Shown: piece after piece, positions 22,946 through 31,701 of the stretch
Layout: every line of letters starts with the position of its first letter
Position numbering within the stretch: the first letter of the stretch is position 1
Source of the DNA: WTFY01 sp965205685
GTDB taxonomy: Bacteria > Pseudomonadota > Gammaproteobacteria > UBA4575
Direction of reading: 5' to 3'
Length of the DNA: 64,000 nt
Assembly: GCA_965205685.1 (NCBI GenBank)
Contig: OZ242174.1
Coordinates: 868,001 to 932,000 of the forward strand
Translations under genes and position numbers: made by a program
The notes under the pieces: model-generated
Database searches by the model: none
Told to the model about the DNA's origin: nothing
Seen by the model: only the letters and a program-made list of their open reading frames with translations

Positions 22946-23059
22946 ATGAAAGTACGAGCATCTGTAAAGAGAATGTGTAGGAACTGCAGGATCGTTCGCC
23001 GCAACGGAGTGGTGCGCGTGATATGCAAGGACCCCCGGCACAAGCAAAGGCAAGGTTAA
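22946..23059 (+). CDS. rpmJ: Ribosomal protein L36 (bL36), zinc-binding form
   Basis: A 37-residue protein read directly from the sequence: MKVRASVKRMCRNCRIVRRN, then the rest to TAA at 23057-23059. Cys11, Cys14, Cys27 and His32 form the CCCH zinc ribbon of the C-plus form of L36, so it is expected to need zinc. It lies 17 bp after secY, as in E. coli. A 92-bp gap with a hairpin follows. Confidence 0.96.
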   Translation: MKVRASVKRMCRNCRIVRRNGVVRVICKDPRHKQRQG

Positions 23060-23106
23060 TGTCAGGCGTTGGAGAAGGTATGTACCTGAACTGCCGGGCT
23101 GATAGA

Positions 23107-23138
23107 ATCCGCTGTTTTCGAACCGCGGGATATTTTTT
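23107..23138 (+). terminator. Possible terminator or attenuator between rpmJ and rpsM
   Basis: ATCCGC (23107-23112) can pair with GCGGGAT (23125-23131) with one bulged G, followed by A and T6 (23133-23138). It is placed where the spc operon ends and the alpha operon begins, 13 bp before the rpsM start. The stem is short, so read-through would be expected. Confidence 0.4.
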
Positions 23139-23151
23139 GAGGAAACATTAA

Positions 23152-23508
23152 ATGGCACGTATTTCCGGGATCAATGTACCGGTGCACAAGCATGCGGAGA
23201 TCGCCTTAACGGCGATATACGGCATCGGGCGTTCGCGTTCCCGCAAGATCTGTGCTGCAGCAGGCGTCAAGACAAGCACCAAGATCAAGGACTTGAGCGA
23301 GGATGAAGTCAGCCGCTTGCGCACGGAAGTGGCCAAGTACCGGGTGGAAGGCGACTTGCGTCGTGAAGTTACAGTGAACATCAAACGGCTGATGGATCTT
23401 GGCACCTACCGCGGAATCCGGCATCGCCGCGGACTGCCGTTACATGGGCAACGGACCCGCACCAATGCCCGTACCCGCAAGGGCCCAAGACGCCCGGTCA
23501 AGAGATAA
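23152..23508 (+). CDS. rpsM: Ribosomal protein S13 (uS13)
   Basis: S13 of the 30S head contacts the P-site tRNA and the inter-subunit bridge. The 118-residue product begins MARISGINVPVHKHAEIALT and carries the helix-turn segment YGIGRSRSRKIC and the C-terminal RGLPLHGQRTRTNARTRKGP. It opens the alpha operon, rpsM-rpsK-rpsD-rpoA-rplQ, which S4 represses in E. coli through a pseudoknot leader; I could not fold one here by eye. Confidence 0.98.
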   Translation: MARISGINVPVHKHAEIALTAIYGIGRSRSRKICAAAGVKTSTKIKDLSEDEVSRLRTEVAKYRVEGDLRREVTVNIKRLMDLGTYRGIRHRRGLPLHGQRTRTNARTRKGPRRPVKR

Positions 23509-23530
23509 ACAGGCAGGTATCGGATTTACT

Positions 23531-23920
23531 ATGGCAAAAACACCAACACGCGCACGAAAGAAGGCGAAACGCGTCGTGACGGACGGCGTGGCGCACATTC
23601 ACGCATCCTTCAACAACACGATCATAACGATCACAGACCGCCAGGGGAACGCACTGGCCTGGGCTACCTCGGGGGGCTCAGGATTTCGTGGTTCACGCAA
23701 AAGCACACCGTTTGCTGCGCAAACGGCAGCCCAGCGCGCCGGTCAGGTTGCCCAGGAATACGGCCTGAAATACCTGGAGATCAGGATCAAGGGTCCCGGC
23801 CCGGGACGCGAATCTGCCGTACGTGCCCTGAATGCCATGGGGTACAAGATCACCAACATCAATGACGTGACACCGATTCCGCACAACGGCTGTCGTCCAC
23901 CGAAGCGTCGTCGAGTATAA
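23531..23920 (+). CDS. rpsK: Ribosomal protein S11 (uS11)
   Basis: S11 lies on the 30S platform near the E site. ATG 23531 gives 129 residues beginning MAKTPTRARKKAKR, which matches the family length; the same frame is open further upstream but only inside rpsM. GVAHIHASFNNTIITITDRQ and the C-terminal DVTPIPHNGCRPPKRRRV are diagnostic. rpsD follows after 11 bp. Confidence 0.97.
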   Translation: MAKTPTRARKKAKRVVTDGVAHIHASFNNTIITITDRQGNALAWATSGGSGFRGSRKSTPFAAQTAAQRAGQVAQEYGLKYLEIRIKGPGPGRESAVRALNAMGYKITNINDVTPIPHNGCRPPKRRRV

Positions 23921-23931
23921 GGTAAGCAAAG

Positions 23932-24552
23932 ATGGCACGTTACTTAGGACCCAAATGCAAGATCAGCCGTCGCGAAGGCACGGACCTCATGCTGAAGAGT
24001 CGCGCGCGCCCGCTCGATTCAAAATGCAAGATCGACAAGCTCCCAGGCCAGCACGGCGACAAGCGAGGCCGGGTATCCAACTACGGGATGCAGCTGCGCG
24101 AGAAGCAGAAACTGCGCCGCATCTACGGTGTGCTCGAGCGCCAGTTCAGGAACTACTACAAGAGGGCATCACGCCTCAAGGGCTCCACCGGTGAAAACCT
24201 GCTGAAGATTCTCGAGTGCCGGCTGGATAACGTGGTCTACCGGATGGGCTTCGGGGTCACGCGCTCCGAGTGCCGACAGCTCGTCAGTCACAAGGCGATC
24301 GAGGTGAACGGGGTGACCGTGAACGTACCCTCCTATCACGTGTCTCCGGAGGACGTGATTTCAGTGCGCGAGAAGTCGAGGAAACAACTTCGGATCCAGG
24401 ATGCACTGAATGCAGCCGAACAGATCGGGTTGCCCGAATGGGTGGAGGTCGATATCAAGAAGATGCAGGGCAAGTTCAAGTCCATACCGGAGCGTGATGA
24501 ACTGCCGCCGGATATCAACGAGTCTCTCGTGGTCGAGCTGTATTCCAAGTAA
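23932..24552 (+). CDS. rpsD: Ribosomal protein S4 (uS4)
   Basis: S4 nucleates 30S assembly and is the expected autogenous repressor of the alpha operon. The 206-residue product begins MARYLGPKCKISRREGTDL; only two cysteines occur in the N-terminal 50 residues, so the full zinc-finger version is absent. RLDNVVYRMGFGVTRSECRQ opens the S4 RNA-binding domain in the middle of the protein. Confidence 0.98.
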   Translation: MARYLGPKCKISRREGTDLMLKSRARPLDSKCKIDKLPGQHGDKRGRVSNYGMQLREKQKLRRIYGVLERQFRNYYKRASRLKGSTGENLLKILECRLDNVVYRMGFGVTRSECRQLVSHKAIEVNGVTVNVPSYHVSPEDVISVREKSRKQLRIQDALNAAEQIGLPEWVEVDIKKMQGKFKSIPERDELPPDINESLVVELYSK

Positions 24553-24576
24553 TGAGTATTTAAGGGGTTAGCATAA

Positions 24577-25566
24577 ATGGGTGCAAATGAGTTGCTGAAG
24601 CCAAGAGTGGTCGACGTTCATCTGGTTGACGAATGTCGTGCAAAAGTCGTGCTGGAGCCGCTGGACCGTGGTTTCGGGCACACGCTTGGTAATGCGTTGA
24701 GACGGATACTGCTGTCATCCATACCGGGATGTGCCGTGGTGGAAGTGCAGATCGATGGGGTTTTGCACGAGTACACGGCGATCGAGGGTGTGCAGGAGGA
24801 TGTCGTTGACATACTGCTGAACCTGAAAGGCATTGCGGTGGTGATGCACGAGAGGTCCGAAGCCACCCTTACCCTGAACAAGAAGGGGCCGGGTGTGGCC
24901 ACGGCCGGGGACATCGAGGTCGACCACGACGTGGAGATCATGAACAAGGATCATGTCATTGCCCACCTGACGGAGCGGGGATCGCTGAACATGACCCTGA
25001 AAGTTGCCAAGGGCCGCGGATACCAGCCGGCTGCACAGCGTCGCAATGACGAGGATCGTGCGATCGGCTCCCTACTGCTGGATGCGAGTTTCAGCCCGGT
25101 GCGCAGGGTGGCCTATTCGGTTGAAAGTGCGCGTGTGGAACAACGCACGGACCTGGACAAGCTGATCTTTGACCTGGAGACAAACGGTACCGTCAACCCG
25201 GAGGAGACCATCCGCAAGGCCGCGGGTGTGCTCCAGCAGCAGCTCTCCGTATTTGTTGACTTGCAGGGTGACGAACAGGTGGAGCCTGACGAGGCCGAGC
25301 CCGAAATCGATCCGATCCTGGTGCGTCCGGTCGATGACCTGGAACTGACCGTCCGTTCAGCCAACTGCCTGAAGGCGGAGAAAATCTACTACATTGGCGA
25401 TTTGATCCAGCGCACCGAAGTTGAGTTGTTGAAAACCCCGAACCTAGGCAAGAAATCCCTCACGGAAATCAAGGACGTGCTGGGCACGCACGGCCTGTCG
25501 CTGGGGATGCGTCTGGAAAACTGGCCGCCGGCCAACTTGCGCGAAGACCGCAAGGTGCTGGTCTGA
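24577..25566 (+). CDS. rpoA: RNA polymerase alpha subunit
   Basis: Alpha subunit, 329 residues, the same length as E. coli. The N-terminal dimerisation domain has GFGHTLGNALRRILLSSIPG near residues 31-50. A linker rich in Asp and Glu leads to the C-terminal domain with RSANCLKAEKIYYIGDLIQR and TPNLGKKSLTEIK, the UP-element and activator contact surface. It lies between rpsD and rplQ. Confidence 0.98.
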   Translation: MGANELLKPRVVDVHLVDECRAKVVLEPLDRGFGHTLGNALRRILLSSIPGCAVVEVQIDGVLHEYTAIEGVQEDVVDILLNLKGIAVVMHERSEATLTLNKKGPGVATAGDIEVDHDVEIMNKDHVIAHLTERGSLNMTLKVAKGRGYQPAAQRRNDEDRAIGSLLLDASFSPVRRVAYSVESARVEQRTDLDKLIFDLETNGTVNPEETIRKAAGVLQQQLSVFVDLQGDEQVEPDEAEPEIDPILVRPVDDLELTVRSANCLKAEKIYYIGDLIQRTEVELLKTPNLGKKSLTEIKDVLGTHGLSLGMRLENWPPANLREDRKVLV

Positions 25567-25588
25567 ACACCATTAACCGGGAAAGAGC

Positions 25589-25960
25589 ATGAGACATCGC
25601 CAGTCAGGACGTCGGTTAAACCGAAACAGCCCGCATCGCAAGGCGATGATGAGCAACATGGCCACTTCGCTGTTCTCGCAGGAAGTCATCCGCACCACCT
25701 TGCCCAAGGCAAAGGAGTTGCGCCGCTATGCCGAACCGCTGATCACGCTGGCAAAAGAAGACAGTGTCGACCGCCGACGCCAGGCATTTTCAAAATTGCG
25801 CGACAAGGCCAGTGTGGGCAAGCTCTTCTCCGAGCTTGGGCCCCGTTACAAGACCCGACCAGGTGGCTATCTGCGCATCCTGAAATGCGGCTTTCGCCGG
25901 GGCGACAACGCACCCATGGCACTGGTGGAGCTTGTCGACCGTCCCGTTGAGGAAGAGTAG
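25589..25960 (+). CDS. rplQ: Ribosomal protein L17 (bL17)
   Basis: L17 surrounds the tunnel exit of the 50S subunit. The 123-residue product begins MRHRQSGRRLNRNSPHRKAM, the hallmark start, and includes IRTTLPKAKELRRYAEPLIT and GGYLRILKCGFRRGDNAPMA. It closes the alpha operon. The 57-bp gap to the next gene has a 6-bp GC hairpin (25987-26005) without a T-tract, so termination there is uncertain. Confidence 0.98.
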   Translation: MRHRQSGRRLNRNSPHRKAMMSNMATSLFSQEVIRTTLPKAKELRRYAEPLITLAKEDSVDRRRQAFSKLRDKASVGKLFSELGPRYKTRPGGYLRILKCGFRRGDNAPMALVELVDRPVEEE

Positions 25961-26017
25961 TCCCCCGCACCATCGAGACGTGCAAGCCGGGAACGACTGT
26001 CCCGGTGTCCGATTGCC

Positions 26018-26758
26018 ATGAGGCCGATTGTACTCGCAACAGACTACGGGACCTCCGGTGCCTACGTGGGCCAACTCAAGTCTGCCATCTACACGGCTGC
26101 CCCTGATGCCAGGGTCATCGATCTCACCCATGAACTGCCTGAATTCAATCCCAGGGCCTCGGCCTACCTGCTTGCAAGTTTCCTGGAGTACGTTCCCCCG
26201 GAGTCCGTGATCGTAGGTGTAGTGGATCCCGGTGTGGGGTCTGCCCGACTGCCGGTCGTCCTTGAAGGGGATGGCTACATCTTCACCGGGCCGGACAATG
26301 GCCTGTTCTCGATTGTGGCCAGGAAGCTGTCCAAAGCCCGCTGGTCCGAGATCCTTTTATCCAGTGAACCCGCATCGAATACATTCCATGGACGTGACAT
26401 CTTCGCACCGGTCGCCGTACAGCTGGCTTCGGGTTCAACACCAAGGCTCGCGCCTGTGCCTGCCGAGGACCGGATCGGGATTCAGTGGCCCGATGATCTT
26501 CACGAAATCGTACTGGTCGATCATTTTGGCAATGGAGTGACCGGCATCCGGTACCGGCCATCCGATCAGGACCGGATGCTGAAAGTCCATGGGGAGAAGG
26601 TCCGGTATGCGCCGGCTTTCCACTGCGTGGGACCGGGAGAAAGCTTCTGGTATGGCAATTCCAATGGCCTCATCGAGGTCGCCATACGGGAAGGATCTGC
26701 CGCCGAAAGGCTCGACCTCAAGATAGGAGACCCGGTTGGCTTCGATGCCGCAGGCTGA
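26018..26758 (+). CDS. SAM hydrolase / SAM-dependent halogenase superfamily protein (DUF62)
   Basis: A 246-residue protein of the family that includes SAM hydroxide adenosyltransferase and the fluorinase/chlorinase enzymes. Seen: N-terminal LATDYG (Asp9), VVDPGVGS, TGPDNGLFS, TFHGRDIFAP and DHFGNGVT, the motifs lining the SAM site. Known members without the halogenase loop cleave SAM to adenosine and methionine with water, so a hydrolase is more likely than a halogenase. It lies 57 bp after rplQ and converges on uvrA with only 8 bp between stops. The physiological role is unknown. Confidence 0.88.
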   Translation: MRPIVLATDYGTSGAYVGQLKSAIYTAAPDARVIDLTHELPEFNPRASAYLLASFLEYVPPESVIVGVVDPGVGSARLPVVLEGDGYIFTGPDNGLFSIVARKLSKARWSEILLSSEPASNTFHGRDIFAPVAVQLASGSTPRLAPVPAEDRIGIQWPDDLHEIVLVDHFGNGVTGIRYRPSDQDRMLKVHGEKVRYAPAFHCVGPGESFWYGNSNGLIEVAIREGSAAERLDLKIGDPVGFDAAG

Positions 26759-26766
26759 GAAGGGAA

Positions 26767-29619
26767 TCAGGCCGAGCGTTCTTCCTGAAGGCTCTTGATA
26801 TTCAGGAAAGGGCTTAAATATTGTCCTGTAAATGACTGTTTTGAAAGGGCTACGTCTTCGGGTGTGCCCACTGCGATGACCTGTCCACCCCGGCTTCCTC
26901 CCTCGGGTCCCAGGTCGATGATCCAGTCGGCGGTCTTGATGACATCGAGGTTGTGCTCGATCACGATGACCGTATTGCCCTGGTCACGCAGGTAGTGCAG
27001 CACTCTCAGCAGCTGTTCGACGTCATGGAAATGGAGACCCGTGGTGGGCTCATCCAGGATGTACAGGGTTTTTCCGGTGCTGCGCTTGGATAATTCGCGA
27101 GATAGCTTCACGCGCTGGGCCTCCCCGCCGGACAGCGTCGTGGCACTTTGCCCCAGGGTGACGTACGACAGCCCGACATCCATCAGCGTTTGCAGTCTGC
27201 GCCTGACTACGGGAATGGCCTCGAAAAAGTCGAATGCCGTCTCCACGGTCATCTGCAGTACCTGGTGAATGTTCTTGCCCTTGTAGTGTATTTCCAGGGT
27301 TTCGCGGTTATAGCGTTTTCCCTGGCACACATCGCACGGCACGTAGACATCCGGCAGAAAATGCATTTCCACCCGGATGACCCCATCACCCCTGCAGGCT
27401 TCACAGCGTCCTCCTTTCACGTTGAAACTGAACCGTCCCGGCGTGTAACCGCGTGAGCGCGCTTCGGGAATGTTCGCAAACAATTCGCGTATTGGCGTGA
27501 ACAGGCCGGTGTACGTGGCCGGGTTGGAACGGGGCGTTCGCCCGATCGGGTTCTGGTCGATGTCGACGACCTTGTCGATCTGCTCGAGCCCGGTGATTTC
27601 CCTGCACGGTGCCGCAGCGGTGCCGGAGCTATGCAGGTAGCGCATGCAGTACCTGTACAGGGTGTCGTTCACCAGTGTGGATTTTCCTGAACCGGACACA
27701 CCGGTGACCACCGTCATCAGCCCCAGCGGAATGTTCACCGTGATGTTCTGCAGGTTGTTTCCCCGTGCCTTGATGATGCGGATGGTTTTGCCTTGCTGCA
27801 GGGGCAGGCGGATCTGCGGAACGGGGATCGCCCGCTTCCCGGACAGGTACTGCCCGGTCAGCGAAGCCGCGTTTTTTTCAATCTGCGGAGGTGTTCCCTG
27901 GGCCACCAGCCTGCCGCCGTGGATGCCGGCTCCCGGGCCCATGTCGATGACGTGGTCGGCACTTCGTATCGCCTCTTCGTCGTGTTCGACCACGATCACG
28001 GTGTTGCCGAGATCGCGCAGGGAGCTCAGGGTTGCGATCAGGCGCTTGTTGTCACGCTGGTGCAGGCCGATCGAGGGTTCATCAAGAATGTACATCACGC
28101 CGACGAGGCCCGAGCCGATCTGGCTGGCGAGGCGGATTCTTTGCAGTTCACCGCCTGACAGGGTCTCTGCCGTGCGGTCCAGGGCCAGGTAGTCCAGCCC
28201 GACGTTCACCAGGAACTTGAGCCGCTCACCGATCTCGTTGATGATTTTCTCCCCGACGGCAACCAGGTGGCCGGAAAGCTTGAGCCCGTCAAAAAACCCG
28301 AGCGCCTGCTCGGTCGACCAGGAGGTGATGGTCGGCAGATTTTGGTTGTTGATGAACACGTGGCGGGCTTCCGTGTTGAGCCGGTCCCCGTCGCATGCCT
28401 GGCACACCTGCGTGGTCAGGTACTTGCTGAGTTCCTCGCGAACCGCGCTCGATGCGGTTTCATTGAAGCGCCGTTCCATGTTCGGAATGATGCCCTCGAA
28501 GGCATGCCTGCGCTGGTAGCTCCTGTTCTTCTCACTGGTGTACCTGAACTGAATCTCCTCGTCCTCGCTGCCGTACAGGATGACGTCCTGGACCGTCTCA
28601 TCCAGCGTGTGCCAGGGGGCCTCGATGTCGAACCGGTAATGTTTGGCGAGCGAGCGGATCAGGTTGAAGTAGTACGGGTTGCGCCGGTCCCAGCCGCGGA
28701 TCGCCCCGCCGGCCAGGCTGAGCTGGTCGCTGATCACCACCAGTTCGGGGTCGAAATATTCCTCGACGCCCAGGCCATCGCAGGCCGAGCATGCACCCAC
28801 CGGGTTGTTGAAGGAAAAAAGCCGCGGCTCAAGCTCGTTCAGGCTGTAGCCGCATTTCGGGCAGGCAAATTTTGCGGAGAACACCAGCCCCTCTTCATGC
28901 GGATCATCCATGGACTGGATGATGGCGATGTTGTCGGCAAGCCGCAGGGCCGTCTCGAAGGATTCCGCCAGTCGAAGCCGCATTCCAGGTCGGACCTTGA
29001 ACCGGTCGACGATGACCTCGATCGTGTGCTTGCGCCTCAGGCTGAGCTTGGGCGGTGCATCCAGCTCGTACACCTCATTATCGATACGCGCCCGGATAAA
29101 GCCCTGCGTGCGCAGCTTGGCCAGTACCTGCTGATGCTCGCCCTTGCGGTTTTGTATCACCGGGGCCAGCAGCATCAGTCTTTTGCCTTCTTCCAGAGAC
29201 AGCACCTTGTCCACCATCTGGCTGATCGTTTGCGTGTGCAGGTCGATGTGGTGCGTCGGGCAGCGCGGTGTGCCGGCACGTGCATACAGCAGGCGAAGGT
29301 AGTCGTAGATTTCGGTGATGGTGCCGACGGTGGAGCGCGGGTTGTGCGCGCTTGCCTTTTGTTCAATCGAGATCGCGGGCGACAGTCCATCGATGGAATC
29401 CACGTCCGGTTTCTCCAGGCGCGCGAGGAACTGGCGCGCATAGGCCGACAGGGACTCGACATAGCGGCGCTGGCCTTCTGCAAAAATCGTATCGAACGCG
29501 AGCGATGATTTTCCCGAGCCGGACAGGCCGGTGATCACGATCAGCTTGTCCCTGGGAAGATCGAGGTCGATGTCCTGGAGGTTGTGCGTGCGAGCACCCC
29601 GGATCGTGATTTCTTTCAT
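26767..29619 (-). CDS. uvrA: Excinuclease ABC subunit A
   Basis: Damage-recognition ATPase of nucleotide excision repair, 950 residues. Two ABC ATPase halves are visible: Walker A GLSGSGKSS at residues 31-39 and GVSGSGKST in the second half, with signature motifs LSGGELQRIRLA and LSGGEAQRVKLS. Zinc modules appear as CPKCGYSLNELEP plus CSACDGLG, and CEACRGDGV plus CDVCQGKRY. It is divergent from ssb, as in E. coli, where LexA controls both. No canonical LexA box is seen between them here. Confidence 0.98.
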   Translation of the reverse strand: MKEITIRGARTHNLQDIDLDLPRDKLIVITGLSGSGKSSLAFDTIFAEGQRRYVESLSAYARQFLARLEKPDVDSIDGLSPAISIEQKASAHNPRSTVGTITEIYDYLRLLYARAGTPRCPTHHIDLHTQTISQMVDKVLSLEEGKRLMLLAPVIQNRKGEHQQVLAKLRTQGFIRARIDNEVYELDAPPKLSLRRKHTIEVIVDRFKVRPGMRLRLAESFETALRLADNIAIIQSMDDPHEEGLVFSAKFACPKCGYSLNELEPRLFSFNNPVGACSACDGLGVEEYFDPELVVISDQLSLAGGAIRGWDRRNPYYFNLIRSLAKHYRFDIEAPWHTLDETVQDVILYGSEDEEIQFRYTSEKNRSYQRRHAFEGIIPNMERRFNETASSAVREELSKYLTTQVCQACDGDRLNTEARHVFINNQNLPTITSWSTEQALGFFDGLKLSGHLVAVGEKIINEIGERLKFLVNVGLDYLALDRTAETLSGGELQRIRLASQIGSGLVGVMYILDEPSIGLHQRDNKRLIATLSSLRDLGNTVIVVEHDEEAIRSADHVIDMGPGAGIHGGRLVAQGTPPQIEKNAASLTGQYLSGKRAIPVPQIRLPLQQGKTIRIIKARGNNLQNITVNIPLGLMTVVTGVSGSGKSTLVNDTLYRYCMRYLHSSGTAAAPCREITGLEQIDKVVDIDQNPIGRTPRSNPATYTGLFTPIRELFANIPEARSRGYTPGRFSFNVKGGRCEACRGDGVIRVEMHFLPDVYVPCDVCQGKRYNRETLEIHYKGKNIHQVLQMTVETAFDFFEAIPVVRRRLQTLMDVGLSYVTLGQSATTLSGGEAQRVKLSRELSKRSTGKTLYILDEPTTGLHFHDVEQLLRVLHYLRDQGNTVIVIEHNLDVIKTADWIIDLGPEGGSRGGQVIAVGTPEDVALSKQSFTGQYLSPFLNIKSLQEERSA

Positions 29620-29790
29620 GCGTTCAATTTTGTCTGGGCAATCGAACTAGTATACGTGTTTCGCCGCCCCGGGTGCCAAGCCTGGGCCTTTGGGAATTGT
29701 CGTGCCCACGGGCCAAGGACCGCTGCGGACCGTGTGTTCTGTCTCAGAATTACGTAAAATAATGCGTTCACCCAAACTTAGGGAAAATCA
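29620..29790. promoter_or_regulatory. Divergent uvrA-ssb promoter region
   Basis: This 171-bp gap must hold the start signals of both genes. For ssb, TAAAAT (29755-29760) is a candidate -10 without a clear -35. Near the uvrA start, ACTAGTATACGTGT (29646-29659) is an imperfect palindrome (5 of 7 pairs). No CTGT-N8-ACAG LexA box is present on reading. Confidence 0.4.
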
Positions 29791-30231
29791 ATGGCAAGAG
29801 GCATCAACAAAGCGATACTGATCGGCCACCTCGGACAGGACCCCGAGGTGAAATACATGCCGAGCGGCAAGGCCGTATGCAACATCAGTGTGGCCACGAC
29901 CGAGTCCTGGAATGACAGGAACTCGGGCGAGAAGATCGAGAAGACCGAGTGGCACCGCGTCGTGCTGTTTCACCGGCTGGCAGAAATTGCCGGCGAATAC
30001 CTGAGAAAAGGTTCACAGGTGTACGTGGAAGGACGCTTGCAAACGCGCAAGTGGCAGGACCAGAGCGGGGCAGACCGGTATTCCACGGAAATCGTTGCCA
30101 ACAACATGCAAATGCTGGGTGGCAAGGGCGGGTCGTCCATGATGCAGGACGGGCCTCCGTCAAACATGGAACCTGCGCAAACCTCCGCTGCCTCACCCTC
30201 TGACGATTTTGACGACGACATCCCTTTCTAG
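29791..30231 (+). CDS. ssb: Single-stranded DNA-binding protein
   Basis: SSB of 146 residues. The OB fold begins MARGINKAILIGHLGQDPEV and includes TEWHRVVLFHRLAEIAGEYL and GSQVYVEGRLQTRKW. A flexible Gly/Ser/Pro linker leads to the acidic tip DDFDDDIPF, the docking site for RecQ, PriA and other repair partners. Divergent from uvrA. The 121-bp gap that follows has a 6-bp CCGGGT/ACCCGG hairpin (30236-30250) without a T-tract. Confidence 0.97.
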   Translation: MARGINKAILIGHLGQDPEVKYMPSGKAVCNISVATTESWNDRNSGEKIEKTEWHRVVLFHRLAEIAGEYLRKGSQVYVEGRLQTRKWQDQSGADRYSTEIVANNMQMLGGKGGSSMMQDGPPSNMEPAQTSAASPSDDFDDDIPF

Positions 30232-30352
30232 CGCACCGGGTCGCACCCGGGAGAGAGGCCGCCTCCGGAACGTTCCCGGGGCTGGTCCGTGCTGCACGCG
30301 CGTGCATGCCGTGCAGTGTGCACTGAAGGGGTAGAAACACGGGATCGGATCG

Positions 30353-31687
30353 ATGTCCAGAAAGGTATTTGTCAAAACCCAGGGCTGCCAGATGAACGAA
30401 TACGATTCATCGAGGATGCTCGATGTCCTGCACGATACCCAGGGCTTTGATGTCGCCGACGATGTCTCGCAGGCCGACGTGCTGCTGCTCAACACCTGCT
30501 CCATCCGTGAGAAGGCACAGGAGAAGGTATTTTCCCAGCTGGGGCAGTGGCTGCCCCTGAAAGAGAAGAATCCCAACCTGCTGATTGGTGTCGGCGGCTG
30601 CGTGGCGAGCCAGGAAGGGGATGCCCTGGCTGCGCGTGCCAGGCATGTTGATGTCGTGTTCGGCCCGCAGACCATTCACCGCCTGCCGGAGTTGCTGGAG
30701 CAGGCAAAAAAGGAAAAGAAGACCGTGGTGGACGTCACGTTTCCAGAGATGGAAAAGTTCGACAGCCTGCCCAAGCCCCAACACAAGGGTCCTGTGGCGT
30801 ACGTCTCGATCATGGAAGGCTGCAGCAAGTACTGCACGTACTGTGTAGTGCCCTATACCCGAGGCGAGGAATTCAGCCGGTCCCTGCAGGATGTGCTGGA
30901 CGAGATCCGCATGCTGGTGCGCCAGGGTGCCCGGGAAGTCACCCTGCTGGGGCAAAACGTAAACGGCTACAGGGGACTGGACCGCCACGGCGATATCGTC
31001 GATTTTTCCCTGCTGCTCTACTACGTGAGCAGCCTTGAAGGCATCCGGCGAATCCGATACACCAGCTCCCACCCGATTGAATTCTCGGACAACCTGATCG
31101 ATGCCTACGCCGAGATTCCGGAGCTGGTAAACCACGTGCACCTGCCGGTACAAAGCGGCTCGGACAGGATCCTTGCCGCCATGAAGCGCGGCTACACGGC
31201 GCTGGAGTACAAGTCGATCATCAAGAAATTGAGAAAGCACCGGCCGGACATCAGCATTTCATCGGATTTCATCGTCGGTTTCCCGGGCGAGACCGACCGG
31301 GATTTCGAGTGCACCATGGAACTCGTGGATGAAATCGGGTTTGACCAGTCCTTCAGCTTCATCTACAGCCGCAGGCCCGGCACGCCCGCGGCATCCCTGG
31401 AAGATGACGTTCCCATGGAGGTGAAAAAACACAGGCTGCAGTCGCTGCAGAGCACCATCAGTGCCGCTTCCATGGCCTACTCGAAAGCCATGCTGGGCAA
31501 GGATGAGACGGTCCTGGTCGAGGGCTATTCGAAGAAATCCGAACTCGAGTTCTCGGGGAGGACCGAAAACAACCGCGTGGTCAATTTTGCATCCCCGGAG
31601 CCCGTCATCGGGAAGTTTGTCCGCCTTGGAATCACGGACGCATTTCCTAATTCATTGCGGGGCGTTTATCATGAAACCCTGTCGTAG
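30353..31687 (+). CDS. miaB: tRNA-2-methylthio-N6-dimethylallyladenosine synthase
   Basis: Radical-SAM methylthiotransferase that adds the 2-methylthio group at A37 of tRNAs. The 444-residue product has the N-terminal domain with Cys12, Cys49 and Cys83 for the auxiliary cluster, then CSKYCTYC (Cys157, Cys161, Cys164) binding the radical-SAM 4Fe-4S cluster, and a C-terminal TRAM region. It heads the conserved miaB-ybeZ-ybeY-ybeX-lnt run. ybeZ starts 14 bp after it. Confidence 0.97.
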   Translation: MSRKVFVKTQGCQMNEYDSSRMLDVLHDTQGFDVADDVSQADVLLLNTCSIREKAQEKVFSQLGQWLPLKEKNPNLLIGVGGCVASQEGDALAARARHVDVVFGPQTIHRLPELLEQAKKEKKTVVDVTFPEMEKFDSLPKPQHKGPVAYVSIMEGCSKYCTYCVVPYTRGEEFSRSLQDVLDEIRMLVRQGAREVTLLGQNVNGYRGLDRHGDIVDFSLLLYYVSSLEGIRRIRYTSSHPIEFSDNLIDAYAEIPELVNHVHLPVQSGSDRILAAMKRGYTALEYKSIIKKLRKHRPDISISSDFIVGFPGETDRDFECTMELVDEIGFDQSFSFIYSRRPGTPAASLEDDVPMEVKKHRLQSLQSTISAASMAYSKAMLGKDETVLVEGYSKKSELEFSGRTENNRVVNFASPEPVIGKFVRLGITDAFPNSLRGVYHETLS

Positions 31688-31701
31688 AGGAAACTGAACT
31701 T

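Noticed and set aside
25987..26005. CCGGGA/TCCCGG hairpin after rplQ as alpha operon terminator
   Set aside because: No T-tract follows the stem, so an intrinsic terminator is not supported.
28267..29508. Plus-strand open frame of 413 codons inside uvrA
   Set aside because: Antisense shadow of a conserved coding sequence; its translation shows no recognisable motif or start context.
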